Below, one piece after another: positions 46,905-57,773 of a stretch of 64,000 bases of DNA. Position 1 is the first letter of the stretch. Each line of letters starts with the position of its first letter. A model generated the notes under the pieces. That model was not told the DNA's origin. It ran no database searches and saw only the letters and a program-made list of their open reading frames with translations. Source of the DNA: Hymenopellis radicata (taxonomy: Eukaryota; Basidiomycota; Agaricomycetes; Agaricales; Physalacriaceae). The position numbers and the translations under genes were made by a program. The DNA is taken from positions 17,155 through 81,154 of the forward strand of contig JADNRX010000251.1 in the NCBI GenBank assembly GCA_015501595.1. The letters are read 5' to 3'.

Positions 46905-49135
46905 ATGCCCTCCTCTGGCCGCTCTAAGGCACTGCCTGTCTCCGCGTCCTTAGCGCCAGTCGCGGAGCCATCGGAATATTCTGAGACTTTGACTCCGAAG
47001 CCGGCTGCTGACCGCGACTCCGTGGACGTTCACGATTCTGTGGAACCGGAAAGTCTGGACAGCGGACCATCCATTCTCCAGACCATTCTCAACTTCTCTC
47101 CCCTGATGTCGAACCAACTTCAGACACGAAATCTCCGTCACAGCTGTCTCTCGCCACGCTATTCTACGACCATCATGTAGACTCACAACTTATCCTACAA
47201 CGCGTGGAGCTATTGCCCAATCTCCTAGTTGACTTCGCGGCAGCTGCAAATACTCGCGTTGCCGACTTCCTCGACTCCGGCAAAGCGGTCCCCCACGGGG
47301 CCATATACCCTCCCCAAAACTACATAGGCGAAATTATTACTGCTGGTAACATAGGTACCTTGCGCGCCGAAGTCTCCGACACGATGCTTTCTGCAACATC
47401 GATGCTTATGTTCCACCCCAATCATCCGACATTATTCCCGGTCGTCATTCCTCATTTCGACCTTTCTCTCACTAGAGAGCCGTTCTTTGATCAGTGTTTT
47501 TCTGTCAGACTGATTGAGACCGACTCTCTGAGTGCCAAGGAAGCCTTTGAGGTGCTAGAGGAGGCTCAAAAAGAGGTTCTTGCCTCTACACTAGAGAACG
47601 GCGGGAACATTATCAACTTCGAGACTTTTTCTCCGGCTGGGGAAGTTTTACTCAACGGCATGGATGCTTTATGTGGTCTTCCCTTCGATTGGCCCGTGTG
47701 CGGAACTCGTGGACACATGCTTATTGCGGCGTCGTTCTCTCCGCCCGAAGACTCACAGGATCCTCTATGGAATACTCCTGCTGATGCACCAATTGCTCCT
47801 CCTTCTGAGGATATGACAGGTCAATCGCGCGCCCGACGCAGTCCCCGAAATTCCAAGGCAAAGCCTTCCCGTGACTACGGTGTTATTTGGCCGCCAGCCT
47901 CTATGGAGAACTCGGACCGGAACGACGACGTCTCCGTCTCCCGGTACATCGTCAGGGTATTTTCCTCTCTTGGCTTGTCAACCGTTTGAACATTAACACC
48001 CGCGCAGGCTTGGGCACGCGCTGTCAAGGATGACGCAACACTACTTGTCTTCGACTGTGGGAACCTCCTGCGCTTCGGGATCCGCGACCGCGCGCGCCAG
48101 ACATTATTTATCTCCCCGGTGGTCGATCTACGACGCATCGATCCTCCGTTCGGGACACTCATGTTAGGCGCATTGATCTGTGGTACGGATGATGCAGTGA
48201 AGCGGTCGAAGCAGATATCGCGTGATGACTCGGGCAAGTCGAAGAAACGGTCGCGTAGCCCGGACGGGGAGAACGAGGAGGGCCGTTCAAAGCTGCGTGT
48301 CACTGACAGCAATATCTTGAAAGGAACAGGCACAATGTCCATGAAGTCCGAGGTGATCATACATGTTATTGTCCACGCCGTTGGTAATAACCTATCTGCA
48401 GGAGCTATCATCATCCGTGCTCTCACGCAGTGCAATGCTCCTCTACTTCGGCAACGGGATCCACCATTCGCTTTCTCCAACCTTCCTACTCCGCCAAAGT
48501 AGAAAATTGAAGTCGTCATACGCTCCGTCCGATTGTATCACAGTCCACGCGCACAAGAAGGTGGGGTTCGGTGCAGCGGGAGAAGTCTTTCGCGCCACGA
48601 TTCGTATCGAGCGACGAAACGCCAAGCCCATAGTGTCTTCGGTGCCTGCAATCCTCAAGATATCGGTTGGCGAAAACGTGTCCTCTCTTCGGCACGAGCA
48701 TAAAGTTTACACTCATCTTTTGCAAAGCGGACACATTTCGGGCATCCCGGAGTGTTTTGGTCTCTTCGAAGGTGTTGACTGCAATGTTTCACTGCTCCTG
48801 TTGAGCGATTGTGGCGCACCACTTGCATCGCGATCTGGAACCTACAATCCATGCGTCAAAGTGTCTGACGAGGAGAGGTAAGTGTCACGACTTCGGAGTT
48901 TCATAAGTATTCTAACTCCCATTGTAGGATTCAATTTCTACGCATACTGGAAAAAATCCATGACCGTGGCGTCCTTCACGGCGATATCAGGTCCTGGAAT
49001 CTACTGCTCGACAACGAGAGTCATGCTAATATTATCGACTTCGATCGTGCTCGATTGATGGCCTCTGAGTTGCATCGAAAACGCGAGAAAAAGACGTTGA
49101 TAATGCTACTAAAGGGACACAACGTTGACGAGTAG
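46905..49135 (+). CDS. Protein kinase-like protein of the Agaricomycete type, possible frame breaks
   Basis: An N-terminal Ser/Pro-rich region (from MPSSGRSKALPVSASLAPVA) leads to a long upstream domain with LATLFYDHHVDSQLILQRVE, FHPNHPTLFPVVIPHFDLSL and GALICGTDDAVK. The C-terminal kinase core has a Gly-rich loop GFGAAGEV, a Lys in PAILKI, HEHKVYTHLL, the catalytic loop HDRGVLHGDIRSWNLLL and DFD instead of DFG. The protein ends GHNVDE at 49135. I need frame changes near 47090 and 48490 that I could not explain with introns, so it may be a pseudogene or contain assembly indels. Such kinases are greatly expanded in this fungal class. Confidence 0.7.
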
Positions 49136-49272
49136 AGAGAATACTGGTGTATGTATGTCTAAACTGGCGGCAATAACCCAAATTCACGCGACCCGAACGC
49201 GACATACAGAGCACAAGTACGCTCGAGTCGACACATCACGCTGGGCAGAAGCGAAAGCGGGCACAAGATGAG

Positions 49273-50302
49273 GTGAAGGTTTACCTATATTTTGAATTCG
49301 GCTTCGTTTTTCTCATTTACGTCGTCATTATAGGATACTGTCCTTCCAACGCTCACAGAGCCTATGTGTTTCGAAGATTTTCGACTAAAAGAATAAAATG
49401 GGTCTTTCGACTTCTCTGTGATTTCATTCCCTTTCCACTGTTATCAAAAATTAACCCCTTCGATCAGGTCTATGAACCAATATATGCGCGCTACCTTTTA
49501 GATTGCAAACCGTCCGTGTCCGTCAATCCTCCAGCAGAGGAAAATGTTTTGGCATCTCGCGACGAGCTCAATAAACAATACTGTTGTGGCGCGTTCAGTC
49601 TTATAGCAACCGTTCCAGCAAACAAGAGTCCATCCCCGGATGGAGAAGGCCTGCGTCTGTTGTTCCCTTCCCGAGATCTCAGTCCACTTTCCGTGACTCA
49701 GCCCGGTCGTCCGGGTCTATTGTTCACATCGCGGACAGACATAGGCGTCGATGAAACGCCGCTTCATGTTTTCAGTGAGCATACTTCGGAGGACAAGACT
49801 CGCTGGTCATACATCGGAGAATACATGCTCGGCCGGCGGGAAGGATTGAATCTGCTCAATTTGCTGGTTTCCCCGCGAACGTACGAGTCTCCCATTCAGT
49901 CATTTGAATATGTGTGAACATTGCTTTTGTCGTATTTAGATACAGATGATGTGGGGTAGACTAGTAGCAGAGAAGGATCATCAAGAGGGCTATCTTGCGA
50001 TGCAAGCGCGCATCGCCCTGCGAAAGACAGGTGTGGATGATCCAGAGGAGGAGGACGTAAAGCACGAGATGAAGAAAGTCGAAGTCGGAAAGGGCATACG
50101 CGTATCGCCTGCCGATGTCGTCGACGCCCTCATTTCTGGAGACGAGGTACGGTTGAAAGATCTTTTATCCATACGCCACACGATGTGAGTACCCACTTTT
50201 GATTTCCAGTGCGTTAGTATCCTGCAGATGAAATGTGTTGGGTACGACCACGCTTTCTCGGACGACCTTCAAGAGAAGTTTTCTCCCAATGCGCCGTCTT
50301 GA
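49273..50302 (+). CDS. DUF6697-domain protein
   Basis: The open frame contains GRPGLLFTSRTDIG, VFSEHTSEDKTRWSYIGEYM and LGRREGLNLLNLL. An intron of about 77 nt joins it to IQMMWGRLVAEKDHQEGYLA, MQARIALRKTGVDDPEEEDV, KHEMKKVEVGKGIRVSPADV and a last exon KCVGYDHAFSDDLQEKF ending at 50302. The order of blocks is that of DUF6697 proteins, in which this region is the conserved C-terminal half. Function is unknown. The N-terminal exon assignment is uncertain, and the hydrophobic start (YFEFGFVFLIYVVII) may be non-coding. Confidence 0.6.
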
Positions 50303-50749
50303 ATCAGCAAGAACCGCCGCGCGTCGGTTCAGCGGAAGCAGGATGATATCACGCCTCCCGCATCTTCAGAGCTCCGCCGGTCGAAGAAGGATCGGAAGGC
50401 GCGTGTACTAGGCCCTGTCATTCCTGAGATTTATAAGGACGAGAGCTGAAATCGCCTTGGAGCATCGAAGGTCGCTAACCTGCAGAAGCGTGTGAGTGAA
50501 GGGCTTGTACCGCGTGCACATGAATGTCTATCATCAGTCTCCTGGTAGATCACTTGTATGTAGGCTTCGATTTCCTTGAACTCATGGAATCGCGAAGTAG
50601 CTCTAAACGTCTGTAAGTGGCGAGGCAAAAAGGAGTGTCCCAATTGGGGATAAGTATGCCATGAAAGCATCGGACTCTTTGTCTCATCATCCTGAATTAC
50701 ACGCGTATCCTCATCCAAGTGCTAACTAGCAACGTACCATGACGTTCAG
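50303..50749. other. Gap with possible upstream exons
   Basis: This stretch may contain 5' exons of the homeodomain-like gene, but no splice chain could be established. Confidence 0.3.
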
Positions 50750-51656
50750 GACGACAGAGCGCAAAAACTCATCAATAAAGCTGGTCAGGCCATCCTCAAT
50801 GGTTCATCTTCGCGTCCTGCCTCATTCAACATGAAGTCCTCATCATTTTCTTTTCTTTCAGATTTCTTTGACAAAGTATCAACCAAGCCTTCGCGGGAGC
50901 AAAAGCTGGAACTCGTGCAACTAGTGGTGGTAAGTCCATTCCTACATGCCCGGCCCTGGGGGTCGATGCTCACCCATTATTTAGGATGCAGGCAACGCGC
51001 AATATACTGTCACAAAGTTGACGAGATGGTTTGAGAAGCATAGGTCCAAGCTCAAGCTTAAGGCTGGCACCGGGAACTCCTTCACCGTTAATTCTACGCG
51101 TCATTCTGAAGCGGATTTTGCTCTTTTCTTTGAAGAGAATCCTCATCCGCCGGATGAGCTCGTCGATGTGTGGGCGCGGACGCTCAAGGTCCCAGTCACG
51201 CTCGTACACGATTGGATCGCGCGGAAGAGGGAGAAGGAAGGCATAGGGAGGCTGCCGACGCCGAGAACGACGAGTCCAGAGATCAAGTTGGAGGAGGAAA
51301 GCGCGTCGGCGGGTTTGGACACGACGTTTTTGGTGCCGGATGTACCATCATCTGCATTCATGCCGAGAAGAAAGAAGAAGCCTACCCATCGCATACGACT
51401 ACTGCGAGCTATTGGAGAAGGCATGGATAGAGTGGATCCGGCCCTTCTGCCATCGGCAGTCGCGTCCGAAGAGTGGCTTCCCTTGTCGCCTGTGTCTCCA
51501 TCTCCCATGCCTACGTCTTCTGCTCTCCCGACATCTGCAGATGAATTCAATACGCGCTTCGCTCCATATGAGATACAAATGAGGAGCTTTTTGGCGAAGG
51601 TGGGCCGTGGGGAGTTGGAGGAGAAAGGATGGAAGGCGGGGTGGGGTTTCGGCTGA
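50750..51656 (+). CDS. Homeodomain-like DNA-binding protein, 5' end unresolved
   Basis: Coding begins after a splice acceptor at 50749 (DDRAQKLINKAGQAILNGSS). After FFDKVSTKPSREQKLELVQL and an intron (50930-50984) it continues DAGNAQYTVTKLTRWFEKHR. That block resembles a helix-turn-helix with a WF-x-x-H/R recognition helix. A second similar segment is PPDELVDVWARTLKVPVTLV followed by HDWIARKRE. The rest is basic (MPRRKKKPTHR) and Ser/Pro-rich, ending GWKAGWGFG at 51656. A transcription-factor role is inferred. The stop lies three bases before the 463-bp inverted repeat. Confidence 0.5.
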
Positions 51657-51659
51657 CTT

Positions 51660-52122
51660 CGAAGTCGGGGGTCACCATGACGAGCTAGGAGCGACAAGAG
51701 TGAGCTCTGGAAGAACTCTGATGTGGTGCGGCTACTCCTTCGACGCGCCGACTTGAGTTGACATTAACTTCCCCAACCAAATCCGTACGTGCATTTTCAG
51801 TGTTCACATAAACTCTAGGCTGCTTCGTACTCATTCGGAGTCATGCTTTCCGATATCAGCCCGCCCCACCGTGTCTGCACCTATAGATTATACATCAGTA
51901 ATTAGCGTACATTTCGCTGGACCCCACACACATTACGAGGAAACCCCCTGAACTGAACTGGCTCAATATTTCCAGCGTTCGTCGCGCGCCTTGCCCGCGA
52001 CCATACGCTTGGAGAAGACATACATACTAATAGTTGGCGGATTGCGCATCTCGTGCCGAGATGTGAACATCCGTCATGCCTTGGAACCGCCTGTCTTGTT
52101 TGTTGAGATGTAAATGCTGGCA
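51660..52122 (+). repeat. Left arm of a 463-bp inverted repeat
   Basis: From cgaagtcgggggtcaccatg to gagatgtaaatgctggca this stretch is the reverse complement of 52678-53140. I noticed only one clear mismatch (caccccac... versus ...gtgggatcc) when reading both arms. Confidence 0.92.
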
Positions 52123-52677
52123 CCTTCCGTCTGACCAAAGTGAGGACTTGCCCAGCTCCGATGAGCCCGTCCGAGGAGTGGCTCAGCCTACCCACGCTCA
52201 AGCCAGCCTTGCTGCTGTACAACAAGAGGTAGATGAGCTGCGTGCGAGGTTGGACAGATTGAACTCAAAGAGCATTAATATCATGGACATAGAGGGTACT
52301 GATGATGTAGAAGTGTAGTACACACTGCAGGCAATTTTTAAGTGATTTTTACTGAATTTTGGTGAAACTTTTGAGGGTCAGACTGAGAACGCGGACAAAA
52401 CAGAAATTTTGGATAGGTTACTAGTCTGATACCTGCTTCGTTTTCGAGTTACCGTTTTCCTCGTATCCATGTAGAAGTACAATATCCGTCATGTGGTCTT
52501 ATGCTATTTATCCTCATGCCGCCCAGTCCAGACCTTCACTGCCTGTAGGACTTGAAGATCACGTCGTTTTGCGCAAGATCAGCGATCCCTGAAATTACTC
52601 GTAGCACAGCCAATTTATCAAGAGTAATGCGGCGGCGAGACGGCTGTTCATGTAGTAGTGCATACTGATGAACTAAA
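52123..52677. other. Spacer of the inverted repeat, with a coding-like fragment
   Basis: On plus, an open frame from within the left arm continues through SSDEPVRGVAQPTHAQASLA and a short coiled coil (EVDELRARLDRLNSK), with a stop at 52318. This resembles the C-terminal tail of some larger protein. The remaining spacer shows nothing assignable. Confidence 0.5.
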
Positions 52678-53140
52678 TGCCAGCATTTACATCTCAACAA
52701 ACAAGACAGGCGGTTCCAAGGCATGACGGATGTTCACATCTCGGCACGAGATGCGCAATCCGCCAACTATTAGTATGTATGTCTTCTCCAAGCGTATGGT
52801 CGCGGGCAAGGCGCGCGACGAACGCTGGAAATATTGAGCCAGTTCAGTTCAGGGGGTTTCCTCGTAATGTGTGTGGGATCCAGCGAAATGTACGCTAATT
52901 ACTGATGTATAATCTATAGGTGCAGACACGGTGGGGCGGGCTGATATCGGAAAGCATGACTCCGAATGAGTACGAAGCAGCCTAGAGTTTATGTGAACAC
53001 TGAAAATGCACGTACGGATTTGGTTGGGGAAGTTAATGTCAACTCAAGTCGGCGCGTCGAAGGAGTAGCCGCACCACATCAGAGTTCTTCCAGAGCTCAC
53101 TCTTGTCGCTCCTAGCTCGTCATGGTGACCCCCGACTTCG
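52678..53140 (-). repeat. Right arm of the 463-bp inverted repeat
   Basis: Same length as the left arm. The outer end is ...cccccgacttcg at 53140, and the inner end begins tgccagcatttac at 52678. No target-site duplication is obvious outside the arms. Confidence 0.92.
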
Positions 53141-54600
53141 TACAGATGACGTTAGTTCACGTTCATTCGAGTGAGCTACAGCTTAATTGAAAGTTATATC
53201 AGTGGTATATCTTAATGGATAGTATCTATCACCTTCTGCCATCTGCTCATCAGCGTCCCCTTCCGGCATACTAGATCTCGAGTCCTCTGTATCCTCACCA
53301 GCGAATCTGCTATCATGTGCCCTCCTCTGCTGCAGATTGTAGCTTCCTAAAACTGAGGCTCCGGCATCTGCATCCTCAGCTGTATTCAGCCGTGCGCTGC
53401 GTCGAGTTGGCAGGACTCCTCCTTCTACGGTGATTTGAAACCCATTGAGATCATCACTCAGAATAGTTGCACTGTCAGGCAGAACGAACCGTCGTTGGCG
53501 GCTGCATGTCAGCAGGTTTGGCAGGTTGCATGGAGTCTGAATGTCCTTTGTCTGCATGAATCTGATGAGACGCCGTGGGGTGTGGGGAACAAGCGGACGA
53601 CGTCACATCTTTTAATTATAGCGTCTGATCCGGTCCGGGGCATCTTGACTCTCACCATCATCTCTGATCGTCCATCAACACCCAAGGGTTGGTCACCCTG
53701 TGTGGCTCTTCCATTACACCATAGGTTGGAGCTCCTTCATTCAAATGGGCCTCACTCTGGTGCGTGCTTGAGCTCTCATTCCCATACTCTAGCTGAGACA
53801 GGTCTTGCAGCACAGAGGGCGACTAACGCATGGAGGCCGTGTGTGACGGAGTAGTGCGTCGAGGATGGGAGTCTGCGGGAGGCCCTACCAATGTCGTCCT
53901 TTTCTATGGCTGTGAAGCCTGTTAACGAGCGTCCCAGTTATCGTGAGTTGATGCTATGATATACTTTCCGTCAAGTCTCATGCCTGTTGTAGCTATCGAA
54001 GAAGATGCCGTAGACCTCACGCAGACGAGTCATATCAGCGGACCCTCCAGAGAGCCCGGCGCTGTCGATAAAGATATCGTTTATTATACTAGCCTCTCAC
54101 ACAAATATCTGCAGCGTGTCAGTAAGACTGTGAGAATTATGACATCAAACACCAGTCGTGAATGGCCAAAAATGCGACATTTACGACTGGCCATTGACGT
54201 CATGGCCTTATCTTCCCACCACTTCATCCTGGACCTCCATACAGCTATTGAGCCTCTGCCGGGACGTCCTCGACCTTCGAGCCGCCATAGGATCCGACTG
54301 GCTCTGAGCCAGCGAGCTCGTTTGGCTCCGTGCTGGCGAGACTGGTGTCGTTTGGCTTAGCGCCGGCGAGATGGAACACGCATGTGCATGAGCGACAACG
54401 GGAGCAGGATGGGCTGCGGCGGTGGTTCGTATGGGCCTGAGTTGTGCTCTCTTTTGCTGATCCTCTTCCAGGTTGAAAGCGGTTTGGAAAGACCGTCTTG
54501 TTCGAACTGGCAATCATCCAGATGTGGACTGGGACCAATAGCGCGGCAGGGAACTGCATGAAATTTAACGAATGGCGAGTGTCTGGATTTTCGTGTGATT
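53141..54600. other. Accessory DNA without assured genes
   Basis: A minus-strand 124-codon frame (53557-53183) has SRQRRFVLPDSATILSDDLN and GVLPTRRSARLNTAED and looks coding-like, but it lacks a recognisable family. It could be the tail of a decayed element protein. Other frames are short. Confidence 0.35.
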
Positions 54601-56800
54601 CACTCAGCTTACGACCTCAAACCGATCTTCCTACCATCATGATCAAATCTAGTCTCGTCTTTGTTCGACGCACACCGACTTCCTGGACCGCACGGATGCC
54701 GCCCTCATAGCTTCACAGTTCTCTTGTCGTTCGGCGCCACGGTCCCGCGCCTCGACAAGATTCGCAAGCAAACCATTCATTGGACACTCCTGCTACCACC
54801 CCCATTTCGTCACCAGAAACGACAGACGCGACGACTACCTCTGTTGACCATTCCACATCGGAGGCGGGATCTGACGCGGACGAGGCTCCTACCACCAGCG
54901 TCGAGGAGACTGCCTCAACCGAGACTCCCACAGCGGCGCCCGGCACCTCTTATGTCGAGGCAGGATCTTCTACCTCCAGCGTAGTTCCGACCACCTCTTC
55001 GCCTTCAGACGTGCCGGCAACGTCAACGGATGTACCGCTCTCACGACGGAACGTCTGGCTCTGCGCCGGATGTCGGTGTTGTCTCTGCGACGGCACCTGA
55101 GATCAACCCGGACATACGACGAGCTTACCGGTAAGCTAGCGTTGTCTTGTGCATCGTTATACTGACTGAGAATCGGCTTGAAGTAGTCTACATGATCACC
55201 GCCTGCTTGAGTTGGAATGCGTTGTCGGCGTTGTCACCTCGTGTTCTTGGAACAGTCGTTGCTTGACCGTGTACCGTGAGTTCTCGCTCTCATTCCAACC
55301 TTTGTCACTAACTCTTCCTGTTCAAGTTGTCAATTTATTTGGCTTCTGCCGGGAGACGACTTGTTGTCTACATGTATAACACCTCGGTTCCCATGGTAAG
55401 CTATTCCGCTTCTTCTCGGCTCACCAACTGACTCAATCGTTCAGAATACGACAAGTCCTGTTTTGGCGCACTGTCTCGCTCTACTGGAACCCCTTCCTCA
55501 GTAGTACGCGGGTCAACGACCTCATTAACACCGACATATACGCCTCGCGTACTGTTCGCCGTCCTGCCATGCTCGTGCTTGAATCCGGTTTGTGGCATCT
55601 GCGCTACGCGGAGGCGATCGACTTGAAGCTTGACAACATTGCTCTCGGTCACCACGGTAAGTCCATGTTCGAATTGTTTGTTCTTTGACTTACCTTTACT
55701 CAGACACCGCGACTCATCCATTCAAGACTTTTCATTTCTTTGGTTCAATGTATTAACTCATACTACGACAGCCGTTCTTCTCCATCCTCGGGCGTGCTAG
55801 CGAGTACCCTTCGTCGCGACATGCTTCTCGTCGTTGATGTTCTTCGCATCGTCGACCAGCTAGTAAGTCAATTTCTTCGGCGCCGCTCATGAGAACTTAC
55901 CTCCTGTCACAGACTGACACAGTTCTCGAGTTCAACTGTGGTAAGTTTATGTATTTATCTCCTACTTGACTTGGTGATGATCTCCCTTTCTTAGCTCGCA
56001 CACTCGATTGACGTGGTAGCTTGTTCACCGCCTCGGTGAGTCGTTGTGTTTGTCCGCTTTCTCGGCGTGAAGTAACACACACTCTTGACAGCGACTTGCT
56101 CATTCGTTGAAATGGCGACTTGGACGACGGAGTGAGCAGCGCCCGACTGTTCTTTTTGTTTGCTCTACTGAACCTCAACTAGAACACGAACACGATTCGA
56201 CTGCGGAGGTAAGTCGTTTTGATTTGTCTCGAGTCGTCGAGTTGCACTTCGCCGTGCGGCCTTTGCACGTAAAGTCGCGCCTCAGTCCACGCCTCTCCGG
56301 TTCGCGACGTTCTGTCGTCGCAATGGTGAAGTCGACGAAGAGGAAGTGTGTTGTCGGTACTGTTGACGAATTTGAGGGTCCAGGAGCGACAGAGTCGTGT
56401 CTGCAGTACCGTGGCTATTGCTATCGTTGCAGAAACTTGTGGTCGCGAGTCCTTACGCATTACTGATCCCCGCGACAGAGTTCCGGACTATGGATGGTTG
56501 CCTCTACATTGCCGGCAATGCTCGGGACGTTGTATTCGCGACGCGTCCTTTTCTCATTTGGTTTCGCGCCGGTGGGAAGGCGACCATGACAGCGCTGCTC
56601 CGGATACGGGAGGATGTCGTCTCTATCTGGACTCCCCGCATATGACAGGGGATTGCCCAACGTATTGCCGGTATGATGTGGGCGCGACGTCGGGATGCTG
56701 AACCCGACGAAGGGGTCGTCCGCTCGCTTCGAAGGATTATGACTCTAGGACGGTCTTTTTTCCAAGCCTGGCCAGTGAGGCCGTTGACTCTGCTCACGAC
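54601..56800 (+). other. Ser/Thr-rich stretch and exon-like patchwork
   Basis: The stretch 54780-55030 encodes a Thr/Ser/Pro/Ala-rich segment (PATTPISSPETTDATTTSVD and similar), as in secreted or wall-associated linkers. Further on, open segments separated by gtaag...cag-like gaps appear, for example VLFWRTVSLYWNPFLSSTRV and TLRRDMLLVVDVLRIVDQL. I could not connect them into one protein. A degraded multi-exon membrane-protein gene is one possibility. Confidence 0.35.
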
Positions 56801-56839
56801 TATAGCGTCAGGCCCGCCACCCAGATCTCCTCTTCTCGC

Positions 56840-57600
56840 CCGTTCTTAAGCCGATTTTCGGCGTCTTGTGTCTGTGACCTCTCTAACATATAGAGAGGGC
56901 ACTGACGCAGAGATTTGACCGCTCCCGCCGTCGTCGCGCCTCCTCTCACCCGCCTTACCCCTCCCGCCTTGAAATGACAGTATCTCATCCATTTGTGGAC
57001 GTGATTTCGGCGTCTATTGTCTGTGCCCTCTCTAACATATAGAGAGGGCACTGACGCAGCGATTTGCGCCATCGCGCCTCCCCCACCGACGTCGCGCACG
57101 CCACCCGCCTCAGCAAGACCTCTCATCTTCAGAATGCGCATATCTCGCCCATTTCTGGACAGGATTTCGGCGTCTGTTGTCTGTGCCCTCTCTAACATAT
57201 AGAGAGGGCACTGACGCAGCGATCCGCGCCGTCGCGCCTCCCCCACCGACGTCGCGCCCACCACCGACCCCAGTCAGACCTCTCCTCCTCAGAATTCCCA
57301 TATCTCGTCCATTTCTGGACGGGATTTCGGCGTCTTTTGTCAGTGCCCTCTCTATATGTTCGAGAGGGCACTGACGCAACGATTTGCGCCGTCGCGCCTC
57401 CCCCACCGACATCGCGCCCACCACCGACCCGAGTCAGACCTCTCCGCCTCGGACCAGTGTCCAAATCCCACTCATTTCAGGGCGTGATTTCGACGCCTTT
57501 TGCCAGTGCCCTCTCTAGCATATAGCGAGGGCACTGACATGGCGACTCCCGCCGTCGCGCCTCCCCCACCGATGTCGGAGGCATGTTTCTCGCGTTAGAT
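56840..57600. repeat. Five-copy minisatellite of about 160 bp, each unit with a hairpin
   Basis: The anchor actgacgc(a) recurs at 56901, 57050, 57210, 57370 and (variant) 57533, a period of 149-163 bp. Each unit has a GC-rich part (cgtcgcgcctcccccaccga) and a hairpin. Units 2 and 3 have perfect 12-bp stems, GTGCCCTCTCTA/TAGAGAGGGCAC (57023-57051 and 57183-57211). Unit 4 has a perfect 14-bp stem, GTCAGTGCCCTCTC/GAGAGGGCACTGAC (57339-57375). Unit 5 pairs CAGTGCCCTC with GAGGGCACTG. Confidence 0.9.
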
Positions 57601-57773
57601 TTTCTGCGACTGTATCTACTAACAAGTCTCCTGCAGGTTTTTGTTTTTATGAGGAGCGAGAGCACACTGTGGCCGGACTTAGTAGGTCATCTAGTTATTT
57701 AGCTAGATAGGAGACGCCAATGCATGTGAATCTGCTTTCTCCACGGGGCCCCACATCTTAAACTCGAACCATC

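Noticed and set aside
47020..47060. P-loop-like GTGKSG reading in an alternate frame of the kinase gene
   Set aside because: Isolated, lacking any surrounding NTPase fold; taken as coincidence.
56840..57600. CRISPR-like array
   Set aside because: The units are tandem with diverged GC-rich bodies and no unique spacers; the context is eukaryotic.
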